This document shows, in pieces, positions 24,546 to 35,751 of a stretch of 64,000 nucleotides of DNA. The stretch's first letter is position 1. Each line of letters starts with the position of its first letter. Position numbers and translations under genes: made by a program. The notes beneath the pieces were generated by a model, which worked only from the letters and a program-made list of their open reading frames with translations, was not told where the DNA came from and made no database searches. This DNA is from Trichoplusia ni (taxonomy: Eukaryota; Arthropoda; Insecta; Lepidoptera; Noctuidae): the NCBI RefSeq assembly GCF_003590095.1, contig NC_039499.1, positions 1,736,001 to 1,800,000 of the forward strand. The letters are read 5' to 3'.

Positions 24546-27500
24546 AGTCAGTGGTAGTCGATAGTGGCTGCGTCTGATATGTTTGGCTAGTCAAATGCGA
24601 TGGAAATGCGCCGCTTGAAATCTTAGCCACCCTTTTTTCTAAATGCGTTAGCGTTTTATTAAGTTGTGCCAGAGTAAATGAACTTTGATTTTATTTGAGA
24701 ATTCCCTTTTTGTGTTCTATTTTCAATTCTTTGTTAAAGGACTTTTAGTGCCTTGTGATATAATTTCCATATTAAATGTTTTTTTTTAAATTTAAAATCT
24801 ATACAGTACGGTTAAATAGTTGTTAGGTGAGTTGAAACTATATTTACATTTAGTTTTAAAGATGAATCTTCGATTGTGCCAAACTTTTACCATGCAACAT
24901 GTAGTAGCCAATTTCATGAACACACACACATTCTAAAGAATGTTATAGTCTTATAACATCCCTACGGACCATATTGCAGAGTAATCAGTGTTTGAATAAA
25001 GAAAATATGAGGGACCTCTGTTGTGTCCGAAGTGGGGGAGAGACAAATAGGTAATTTGATAGTAGGTACTTGCGGCGTACTAACGGACTGCCGACTTATC
25101 ACGGCTAGTCCATCAGAACGATATTATGAACCTGATATGTGGAGGAGGGGAAATAACGTCAGTAAGAATAGAAATAAAAAGAAATTATGTAATACAAAGG
25201 ATTTATTGCTGGCCAGGATGGTGTGAAATCTTATTATAGATTGATTTATTTTTAAATGGCTTAAAATATGTCAGCATCTTTTTTCAAGATACTGGCTCTT
25301 TTAAATTTTAATGTGCAGAAAAAAAATCTTATAGATATCTAATTAAAAATACCATTTTATAACTCTATTCGTGTTTTGTAGAACCGTCGTTGGGGACATC
25401 CGAGTCTGACCTAATTCGTTGGTCATTAGTCACGAAAAAAAAAAGAAAAACCGTAAAGAGAACCACTTATACAAAGTCACAATCGTAAACGATGATAGTA
25501 CGAACACCTGTCACTCGATGTAAACGTTTAAAGTTTTCATCGTTCACATTGGCATTCGTCGCGGCCGTAACCTAAAAATCTCGAAACTTAAGTATTACTT
25601 TTTTTATTGCAGCATTCCAAAGACATAAACCTTTCCAAGTTACGGAGATTATAAATCATATCTTCGTTGCTTCCGTCATGCAACGAATACGATTATTTAA
25701 CAGCCAATATTGGCATTTAAAGATATATCAATAAAGAAAAAAAGCTCTTTAGAGTCTTTTATGAGAGATGGAATATACTGAGGGTAAAATTAACAATAGT
25801 CCGACTTTCCCGTCACAAATGTGTCATATAAGACCAGGTGCTCCTTTCCATGACAGCAGCGGGGCACGTGAAGGTGACGTCGTTATTTGCTCCCGGGTTT
25901 ATTTATTCGAAACTTGCGCCCGTTTCGAATGACCACCGTCCACTCACAACCTGTCACTGTATTTTCCTGACCCTTTATTTTCACTTGACAAGAATATTCC
26001 GAGCCGCGTCCTCTCGATATTACATTCCGATACGACTTTTTATTCGTGATACATTTTTCCAATTGTCTCCGTTGCACGACTCCGCAGTGCGAACTAACGG
26101 AATAGAATTTTCAAACAGTTTTGATTGATAAAGGTAGACAGGTTTTCGTTTTCTTTGTTTGCGAAATTAGATTCGGAAGGTAGCGTGAAACTTCAGAGTT
26201 CCACTTGATTAATGGTGATTCGGGGGATCCAAGAAAAAGAAACGATTTTAGGCCATTCGATTTTCTATATAAAACGAATTACAGGATCGCTTTCACTCGG
26301 TTGGTTAAATGTTATCAGAAAATAAGCGTGTTTAGTTTTAGATGCATGAGCGCGATATTATCCCATTTGTCGAAACAGCGCTGGAGCTGCGTTAATATTT
26401 GATGTGTTCTCGACTTTTCTCGAATTTAACGCGCCGATTAAACAACGCCGGGCGAAGGATTTTATGTAAATATTTAAAATGCTATATTGGTTCTAGTTCA
26501 GCAGAAAAAACAAGTCCATTGTTCATGTAGCATCTTGTAACGTTAATTTATTGCTACTGCTCACCAACAATAACCTTTTATGCGGGAAGTAAAATCTCAA
26601 GTTTAGTGGAATTAGAGGAAGCTTTTGACTCGCTCACACTAGACTTACATCAAAACGTACGTGTTGGATAGAGTTGGATGTTGTTACATGCAAATTGTAC
26701 TCTCATATAAAATTGGCGGAGGTGTCAAGAACGGATAACTGCGGAGCAAATTGGACACATTGTTGCATCCCGCAGGTTGGAGCACCATTAAAATAGAAGG
26801 ATTATTTTTATGGCCCGGTTGGCTCGCTTGAGATAATATCGGTAAATTTTATGGTCGTAATAAAGGGAATTCGATTTTAGCCAGTCATCCGTATGTGATT
26901 ATGTAAGACCCGATTTGATACTATAAAGTGTACCTTTAAAAAGCAAAGTATTCTTCAAAAAAAATAAATAACAAATGTAAAATATTATCAATTCATCGGA
27001 TTACGTTAAGAGTACCAAAAAATTCGGTATTTAATTTAGGGGATGATTTGATTTACGGAACTCATAAAAGATTCCTCTCACTAAAGAATAAGAACTTCCC
27101 AAAGTTTACATTCACACAATCAGAAAGTGGGTTAATGAGATTCGCTCAAGAAAAACATCTCGTTAAAGCATACATTATTCAAGCTTTCGCGAAGTTATTC
27201 CGCGTTCACGCGTTCATTAGGCTGGCGAATACAAACTTGCGATTCCCGTAAAGCTTCCAGACACACCCACTTATCACCCCGGACAAACTATTCATAAGTA
27301 TTTCGGGTACCGTACCGAACACACGCCTCTCTCCTTGTTATTTAAATTTATCACTCAACTTTTATCCTCTAAATTCATTGTAACAGGTAATATTTCACAG
27401 GTTATTAATTACGTTACGCCGGCATCCTCACGGTGTAACTCTTATTACATTATGTCAGTTGCAAATTGAAAAATTCCCGGGGCGTGTGTCCCGTCTCTCC

Positions 27501-30500
27501 GAAGTATTTTGGCAAAATTATTCTCATTCATTAAGTCGAGAAGTGGAGGGCGCTCGCGAGATTGGCGACCTACCATTCACTCGTGAGTAACGAGGTGACT
27601 TCCTGTTATTAGTTATGTTGGCAAATTGTTTTTCTTACGCTTTTATACCTACACCTTAGTTAAGTATCGAATTTATATAAAAAGTTATGATATAGTCTGT
27701 CATTCGATGAAATGTATCGTAACGAGTTTGTTTACCTTGGGCCTTTTAATTGTGAGGTCTATTTTTATTAATAGAATGACTTTTGGGTTTTGTATCGTTT
27801 TTCCTCTAGGGAGTGAAATGGGTAATGTAATCATACTTTCGGTATCATGTATTTACATAGCGCTGACCCCACGGTCAGCAGTGTCCGGTTGAGAGGTGTG
27901 TAACTGAACACCGTCCCCGGCCGGTACGCGTGTCTCCAAGTGCCAATCCATTAATTAAAACTTATTTTGTACCGGTAAACACGATCGCTGAACGACGACA
28001 AACAACCGCTCGACGTGCCTAGTTCCCAACTTCCACTTACAATTATGGAGCACATTTGGATAATAGATTACTGGGATTAAGTAGCATTGATTGCGTTTAA
28101 GTAAGATTAATGCGAAAATGCTTTATTACGGATGAATAAATAAAAGTTCTGCAACAAATAAACGTAAATAATTTCAAGAATCTCTGAAACATACGAGGAT
28201 TTAATATGAAACATAAGTTTGAAAAATGCGGTTCTGCCTTCAATTTCGACATCCAATACAATCCACCCCAAAGCTTCCGCAAAGATGGAAAATCTCTCAA
28301 AAGAATAGCGTTTAGTACGAGACAAAGACCGATTTAGATCTCCTCTGGCGAAGCCTTCTACCGGGCCACTATTTACTTTTCTCAAGGGATCGCGCACTTC
28401 GTCAGCTAGTGGCGTCCGAACCCAATTTTACAAAGCGAAAAAGCAGCGCTTTAGTACAGCGGGCGCTCCCCCCAAATCGAATACGACGAACATTCCAGGT
28501 ACATATTAACTTTGAAGCTGTATAATGTGAGTGGCGCGGCGCGACAATGAGTGGGGCAGGCGACGTGTCCTACGAGTGCCTTAGGCCATAATCCCGAAGT
28601 GTTAGCGTACGTGCCACCGCCGCCATTCGAAGATAATTTCTCCTTATAATTTCCCATGCTTAACTCGGCGTAATGAAGTTTATTCGTCGCTACTTCATTG
28701 TGAGTCGTTTGCAGAGGAGGCGGCAAGGAATGTAATCAGTTGCGAACTAATACCGTGTCGTTCGCAAAGCCCCCCTCGCGTATGGAAATGCCTCGTTGGA
28801 GCCGCCGTTAGTTCTTTTGATTGCTAGCTTCTCCTTGTCGAATTAAAACCGAGATCGAGCTCGGGTGATTTCGAGAAAATTAAAGGAGCGTTTCATTTTC
28901 AGCGATGGCTCTTTACGGTTAATATTAGTATGATTGTGGGTGCTCCTCTTGCTGTGAACTTAAGTACCCACTTATTTTGTCTTCAACGTTTATTTTAATT
29001 AAGTGGATTTCTTATCAAGGTGAGGTCTGTAAATGTACGGTTAAGTTTCTATTATACATGAGCCCTTTTTTGAAGTGAAACCCTTTCAGACGTACCGCGG
29101 CTCGAACCCTCAAAGAAAATGCAAAACATGCGGTAGGACCGAAAGCGAAGTAAGATATCGCATGCGATACGCCCAAGTTCACGCAAGATTGAGTGTACGC
29201 CATTATAAACTTTAAAATACGGGAATAGGATCGAAACTTTCATATCAAAGTGACTCGGAATACTATGATTAATGCATTTTAAGAAACGCTTTAGTTCCAA
29301 CGGAAAACTTTGACTCGCCGAGCGTGACGGAGCTGTGCGATGCTGCGAGGATTATATCATAAAATAAGTATAATGTATGAAAAATCAACTTCATTTAAAA
29401 CTTTAAGGAATAAATTTAACATTTTGAAAGACTAGCAAAAGTGAATGTTATTAAAATAGTCTGGAAAATGCTGAACTTACGCTTAAATTTCAGACGAATT
29501 TCAGAAAAAGTATGTTTGAGACTACAAATAATCCATTAAAAGTGTTGTCCAAACCGCATTTATTAATGTAAGTCGCTCGCGTCATTAGACTTGCACCCAC
29601 TTCAGTATCGCTGATGCCTTTATTTTAGCCTAGATGCAAATTAAATTACACTCTAGTCTCGCTGACTTGCCACACTTCGGAAGGATGACTCGTTCTTGTC
29701 GCTCGCTGCAGAATATATCGCGCATCTAATCTGTAATGAGCCAACCGTATGTACTCACAAACAGTTCTCGATATGCAGCGAAACTTTACTAATATAACTA
29801 CACAAACATTCCCGCAAAAGACACCGAAGGGGGCACATACAAAACAACAATAAAGTTTCGCCGGATCTGCTGACCATTGCAAAAAGCGCATCGTTCGCGG
29901 CGTCCTGAGCACAATACCAACTTAAATTGTTCGTGAAAACGTTATGCACTCGACGGTTTCAATTTCCTCGCGAACTAGCCATTGCAGATGTTCGGACGAC
30001 ACTCATAAATATGATTTGAAAATCGTTTTATGTATAACTCATAAACTTTTATCTTCAGCGTGGATGAGGCTCTCGGTCTAAACGGTTCCAGTTAGTTTCC
30101 TGCACAAAAGCTGCAGACGTTTTAATATTGGACCGTCTGCTAGCATGGTACGTATCTGCCAGTGTAAATTTCGCAGAAGGAAAACGACCCTGCAGCACGC
30201 CACCTCTGCCTGGTCAAATAATACCGTCCTAATGGCTAACTATTGCCTAATGTATTTTGGTGAAATGGAAATAATGTTGGAGGAGCTCCACCCGTCCTTA
30301 CCGGAGGTTGCGATTTAGATAGTGCTTAGTGCAGTGGAGACCGCCCCAAGTACACTGCCGGCTATTCAATTTCAGTTTATTAAAATACGTTATGACGGTG
30401 TTATGAATAAGACCCGGGACTTACCAGACGCGGCGAATTCAATGCAGAATGTTGTTTGTTTTTTAATAATGTTGCAATTTATTTGTAACGTGTAGCTTTT

Positions 30501-32464
30501 TAATTTGTTGTATAATATTAATGCTTCGTAAAAATGAGTTTAAGTGGGTTCATTTAAATGTGATGTGCGATTATATTTAATTTCCGTCCTTTTGGAATTT
30601 TATATTTTTCATCCATTCATGATAATACCTGCTTTAGCGAAGTACCTACCTTTTCAGGCACTTCAGGTTCTCGTACGGTCTACCGTCCATTTCCTTCCTG
30701 AGTCATTAACATAAACGTTTATTCCATCAAAAGTACTTCAAAATACAATGTCCAATTTTTTCAATGGTGGTACTATTTTTTTTACCTACAAAATACGAAA
30801 ATAAACTGTGGCGGGCTACGAAATACTACTAATTTCTTCGAACAATAAAAAAATCACATATTTCAGGCTCTAAAATGGTTTAACGTTATAATTTATATAA
30901 CAGTAAAAAGGTATGTTAAAAGATAAAAAAAAAAATAAGAAAAAAAAGATAATTGATACAAATTAATATACATATGCCTAAACCCTCATAAATTAACATT
31001 TAATGTTCATTTTTTGTTTCTAAATAAAATGTCTACTTAGAACGGTGTCGCTGCTGATATAAACATAAATAAATAAGTTACTAAGTTTCATAAGTTTGTT
31101 GAAGAGAAACACTAAACTTAATAAAATAATGACGCGTTGGCTAACTTTATTTTCTGAGCTATAGATAGCGAGATCGATTTCAAGTGTTGCGAGGAATAAA
31201 CTATTTGGTTAAATTTTATAATGAATAGTGTTAATGCGAGACTCAGTAATTAGAGAAATATAGTAATGAAATATAGTCTGAGGTTTGATTGTGATCATGA
31301 TTCAATACGATAATTATGCATTGACATTGATACATCTTTCTTACATAGGATTTTCAGGTGCGAATAAGTTTGCCAGCTACCACTGTAGACTATGAGAAAA
31401 TTCATGAACGGGCGCATTATTCCCTCCTAGGAACGATGACCTTGACCACAACCCAAAGTCACTGTCACAGCTTCAAATCACCGCTCTTGGTCGACGTCCG
31501 TCCATAACCTATGGCTCCCAGTATTTTAGGAGCTAAGCCTACTGATCGCTTTAGCAATTCAAAGCTCAAATATAGTCGCCGATTGTCCATATAAGGCAAA
31601 CGGCAGTTAAACCCAAGTGAATTTGGGCTAATCAAATTTGCCGCATGCCGAATGAGCTCTAGATAAGCACAAAGATACAATGGGCAGTCAATAACAAATG
31701 AAAACCACTCTTTATTCCTAGAAGAAGATGGCGGGATAAACTCTCGACTCGACTCTTACGCGCAAAGGTCTGTCTGTTCTCTGTTCTGTTAGCCATGGGC
31801 CGAGATAAATGGAAAGAGAAAATTGAGTCTCTTGCCTACAGTGTTACACTTATTGCTGATAATAATAAAATAGAATAGAGAAGTACGTTTCAAAATTTAC
31901 AAAATTTTAATACCTGCCTAATAACTTTAACACTAAACAAAGTGTCTCATGTTAACACGAAATAGTTGTAGTTAACCGTAAATAAAACAATATTTTTTAC
32001 AAAATACGGTCACTTTTACTGGCTGGACTGATCTTAGCATGCAAGAACTAAACATTTTTTAACAGAATTTGCTCATACAATTTTAGGCACTATAATGTTT
32101 CGAAAATTGCTAATAGATCTAAAGAACATGTCTTTTAACTAAAGAACAGCTATGTAATCACTTGCTCAATAAATAGATAATTGAAAACTTATTGTGTTCG
32201 GTATGATTGGTTCTTTATAATTGAAAGCTACAAAGAACGAAAGATACCACAACGGCTACTACTATGCTTAAAGTTACAAACAAAAATCAAAGTCTAACCG
32301 CCTAACTTTAAAAATAAATTACAAAACAGGCATCACCACAGTAAATAACTAGTTCAACAATAAAGTACGCGTCTGCAATAATCACCATCCATTAATCTAC
32401 AACAAAGCTTTCCGTTACTGGCCACAAATTAATTACGTTACGTACTACATAGATAACCAACATC
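24546..32464 (+). other. Rbp6: Rbp6 intron A, third part
   Basis: Intronic DNA without a supported exon or complete transposon. It includes scattered CpG-richer stretches (about 25.85-26.1, 27.5-27.6 and 28.3-28.85 kb), an A-rich run at about 30915-30955 and a TGACCTTGA sequence at 31437-31445 that fits the FTZ-F1/ERR monomer site on the minus strand. Short reading frames of up to 96 codons mostly overlap frames on the other strand and show no motif. Confidence 0.7.
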
Positions 32465-32510
32465 TGAATAATTATTACGAATGCATCACCCTTTGAATAA
32501 TTATTACAAA
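32465..32510. repeat. 29-bp tandem repeat, left part (interrupted by Helitron-like element)
   Basis: Unit 1 (32465-32493) is TGAATAATTATTACGA followed by ATGCATCACCCTT. Unit 2 begins at 32494 with TGAATAATTATTACAAA and is cut at 32510 by the inserted element, resuming at 32754 as TGCAACACCCC. A third, diverging unit starts at 32765 with TGAATAATTATTACGA. The repeat is therefore older than the insertion. Confidence 0.85.
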
Positions 32511-32753
32511 CTAGCTGTTGCCCGTGGGCCCACCCGTTACGAATCGATAATAGGGATCATTTTCGACGGGAACCTAAAATCAGAATAACAACTATCTTAT
32601 GTGTTAATCCTGCTTACAAACTATCTGTGAACCAAGTTTCGACTTAAACCTCTGCCACGCAAAAACCATCGAACTGATGGTTTTTGCGTGGCAGAGGAAC
32701 AAACATCCATACATTCAGACATACAAACTTTCGCATTCATAATATGGTGAGGA
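32511..32753 (-). mobile_element. Non-autonomous Helitron-like element, copy 1
   Basis: On the minus strand the element begins TCCTCACCATATTATGAATG and ends GGGCAACAGCTAG. The ends fit the Helitron rule (5'-TC, 3'-CTRR, insertion between A and T). A perfect 10-bp palindrome GTGGGCCCAC (32524-32533) lies about 9 nt before the terminal CTAG, as expected of the Helitron 3' hairpin. It has no coding capacity (243 bp). The + strand copy at 49144-49439 shares both ends and much of the body. The neighbouring tandem repeat shows the uninterrupted target with no duplication. This copy also carries an internal perfect inverted duplication. Confidence 0.7.
32649..32697. repeat. Perfect 22-bp inverted duplication (hairpin)
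   Basis: The left arm 32649-32670 (CCTCTGCCACGCAAAAACCA plus TC) and right arm 32676-32697 are exact reverse complements around a 5-nt loop GAACT. In the sister element at 49144 the equivalent place holds a single copy (TCTTTCACGTAAAAACTACT), so one arm was added here. It lies within a dead Helitron-like copy and is not evidence of a microRNA. Confidence 0.9.
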
Positions 32754-32780
32754 TGCAACACCCCTGAATAATTATTACGA
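32754..32780. repeat. 29-bp tandem repeat, right part
   Basis: TGCAACACCCC (32754-32764) completes unit 2 interrupted at 32510, and TGAATAATTATTACGA (32765-32780) starts unit 3, which then diverges (GCGCATTATT). Confidence 0.8.
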
Positions 32781-34905
32781 GCGCATTATTTGTTGTGACG
32801 AATGATTTCCTGGTTAATTGCGACAATTCGGGTGGCCAGTTATGTTACGATGTCCATACATCATTTATTTTGAGACAGACGTATTTATACGAAATAATTG
32901 TAAATAATTACATTTTGTTTAATGATTTTGCCGATGTTTTTAATGTTTTATTTTGTAATCGGTTATTAAAATTAGTTTTATATTGAGATTGATGTACAGA
33001 TTGTAATAATAACATTTCAGAGTGATTAATAATAACATTTTTACGCGTTCATTTGTGTCGATGGAACCGTAGTAGATTCATAAAAAAACATAAATTTCTT
33101 ACCATACAAAATGGCCGCACATGGGATTTTGCAACTCTATGCTGTACTTGAGAGGGTGTCCAAAAAGTGGACTCCAACATCCTAATGACACAAAAATACA
33201 AAAAAAAAAATAATCGAAATAATTACTAGATGTTTATGTTGTCTCAATACAATTATTTACGATTTTCAAAATGCAAATATATAAAACCCGTAACATTTAT
33301 TCAAAGTTACAACTATTTCAAGTAATAAATTACAAATATATTTAAATTTAATCAGTACATTTTGTTTGTCACTGCAATGTGCATTAAATAATTGAGTGGG
33401 AGATACAATTTTAAAGCGATTCGTGGTGCTATTTCATTCGATTAAAACCTTTTACATGCTGACTGATTTTTTTCAATAGTTTTAAATTTTAGACAAATAA
33501 AAATTTAGTTCTATTCGTGTTTTATTCAATGTTTTGATAAATTATGCCACTCGAATTAAATAAATTAGTAAATAATTATGGACTATGTTAAGCATTTTCA
33601 AATTCATAAGATTATTAAATGTGATTTGAATAGTTATTTGCTTGGCGTTTGTTAATTTAGTGTTTGCTTAATTTATTAGTTATGGAAACTTTTTTGACAT
33701 GCGGACAGTCGAGTATGACTTGCACAAGAAAGGTTTTGCAAACTTTATTATAAAATTGTCGAAAAGTGTGTCTGCTGCATGACTTCAACATTTAAAACAA
33801 AAAAAATGTTTTTTTTTTGTATTCATATCATCTGTGAAAATTACAACCGTTTAACTATGAGACAGAAATAGGGTCCCTTTCCACCTTTTTGAGACAGAAT
33901 CGTAAAAACTTGAGAGAAAATATTGTCACGTATTAACTTACTAATATACATACCTACATATTCAAGTATATACTCGTATATAGTATAACTGCATTATAAA
34001 GGAAAGCTACCTAAAAGGAGGAAAGAAGTACTCTGACATTTTTACTTTAAAAATATTTTTACCTTTGCTGACACAGTGTGTTGTTTTATGCTTATTATAT
34101 GGCAGGTTAAATGGTTTCAATTATACTGCATGGAGGATGCATATCTTGTCACTGGAAGAACATGACCTCTTTTTCAAAAGATACATGGACGAAAGATATA
34201 AGAAGGTGTTACTGTTATTTTGACTTGACTCAGATAAGTCACCGATAACTCTTCGACAATTTCTTGTACTGTGTATTTATAAAGGTAAAATTTATTTGTA
34301 GCAAATGTAGCAATTATGTTTCTGTAAGATAAATTTTAAATTTGATTTTAATCTTATAAGATTCACTAAGAGAGAGCGTCACTAGCAACAAAATAGTTGC
34401 AATAATATCTTGCAACTTCTCCAACTAAAATTACACTGACACAGATCATACTTATGTCGTGAAAACAACATTTAACATTGTGTTTTGAGATATTTCGACT
34501 AAATAGATCCTAACATCAGACTCTCAAAAATATAGTTCTATTTTAACCAGCAAAGGAAAATCCTATAGAGCCTCAAACCCTATAATTATTCCTTCGTAGA
34601 AAATTTTCCAAACAAACATCATACATATTAATAAGGTAACACGTCCAAAGTTCGTGTTAGCACAAACAATCATCTCCATACATTTCGAATAGATTACAAT
34701 TATTTAGCCAACATTACGGCGTCACCTATGTTTGCAAATACTAGACGTGTGATCAATAATCCGGAATATGTAGCTTATGTAATTATTAACTAAGTAAACA
34801 GGCTGTGTGGTATCCTTACTCGTTGGTCAAACAAGATGAAGTACAAACAAATGGCATGAGTTATTACTGATAAGTTGCTAGTGACGGCTGTCATGGTTTA
34901 GGTAG
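32781..34905 (+). other. Rbp6: Rbp6 intron A between repeats
   Basis: Very AT-rich intronic DNA. It contains an A8/T10 foldback near 33799-33820 and nothing that looks like an exon or RNA gene. The 63-codon reading frame at its start is hydrophobic and AT-driven, with no recognisable family. Confidence 0.7.
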
Positions 34906-34913
34906 GTTAGAAG

Positions 34914-35251
34914 AATATTAGCAAGGGGCAGATGAAGGGCACAATTTGCCCTCCTCCAGCCACCATGATTAGCCTCGGGCAGTAGTCTTGGGGAAGACTG
35001 CTTTACTTTACCTAGGCAAGGAAGGCGCGCGCGATGCTTTAGCACGCCTCTTAAAAGCGATGAGGAAGACACTGCTCTTCGTCTCAACAATGATGCAGCT
35101 CTTTTAGGAGCTCCCATGTCGGGGTTCGCGGTAGACTGCGAAAGCGTTCCCGCTTGGCCCCCGACTAAAGGAAGCGGTAGGAGTCCGGCACACTCCTTCG
35201 CCTTCCCGAGGGCGAAGGATGTCCATGAGGATTTCAACTGGACAAAAAAAA
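34914..35251 (+). mobile_element. Poly-A-tailed retroelement fragment (SINE or 5'-truncated LINE)
   Basis: A GC-richer 338-bp segment on the + strand ending in a run of eight A (35244-35251), flanked by GTTAGAAG at 34906-34913 and 35252-35259, an 8-bp target duplication. The + strand is open from 34969 for about 95 codons (including LKSDEEDTALRLNNDAALLG) to a stop just past the A tail, and the minus strand is open for 119 codons (34878-35237). Neither matches a domain I recognise. The A tail suggests mobilisation by an R1, Jockey or CR1-like machinery. Family not named. Confidence 0.55.
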
Positions 35252-35654
35252 GTTAGAAGTTGTCTCAATTATTGTTTATCGTCAGGTTTTTATTTAGAGC
35301 ATGAATTGATAGTTGAATTATTTTGTAACCTGCCAGTCTGATCAAACCGGTGCTAACCAGTTGGACTTGCGACAAGGGTTCTTTAAAAATAAGCTAAAAC
35401 GAAAGAATAATTGGTCCCCCATATTTTTTTACCCTGTGTATGAAACAATAAAACGATCTTAATATTGGTAAAGAGTCGCAAGTGGTCTGCTAAATTGAAT
35501 CATACATCGTGCCCTTGCGCTTTTACATTTTCTCTTTTAATGCGTGAGAGCAGTATTCACCACATAATAAAGTAAAAGATTTAAAAAAACATTCGTATAG
35601 AAGGACAGTTTATAGAGGAGCAATGACATTTGAGTAAAGTCAGTCTTGAGTCTT

Positions 35655-35739
35655 CATCATCTCAGCCTATCGCCGTTCGATGCTGAACGTAGGCCTCCCC
35701 CAAAGAGCGCCAACCATCCCGGTCCTGGGCAGACCGCAT
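35655..35739 (-). mobile_element. 85-bp 3' end of an RTE-type LINE, with 12-bp target duplication
   Basis: Minus-strand copy of the extreme 3' end of an RTE-clade retrotransposon. It reads 25 codons (with AQDRDGWRSLGEAYVQ) to a TGA stop, then GATGATG. The motif W..LGEAYVQ(Q)W near the C-terminus followed by a short ATG-rich tail is what I know from lepidopteran RTE reverse transcriptases. It is bounded by perfect 12-bp direct repeats GTCTTGAGTCTT at 35643-35654 and 35740-35751, so this is a complete, extremely 5'-truncated insertion, not a decayed longer one. No functional domain remains. Confidence 0.8.
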
Positions 35740-35751
35740 GTCTTGAGTCTT

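Noticed and set aside
31437..31445. FTZ-F1/ERR site TGACCTTGA as a regulatory element
   Set aside because: A single 9-bp match is expected by chance in 64 kb; no cluster or context supports function.
32649..32697. microRNA precursor
   Set aside because: The stem has a 5-nt loop and fully perfect 22-bp arms arising within a transposon copy, unlike a bulged, longer-loop microRNA hairpin.
32494..32778. TGAATAATTATTAC on both sides of the 32.5-kb element read as a target-site duplication
   Set aside because: The same sequence also occurs a third time at 32465, and the flanks join into a full tandem-repeat unit, so the repeats pre-date the insertion and are not a duplication made by it.
34878..35237. 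119-codon minus-strand frame as a gene
   Set aside because: It runs antisense through a poly-A-tailed retroelement with an 8-bp target duplication; treated as part of the repeat.
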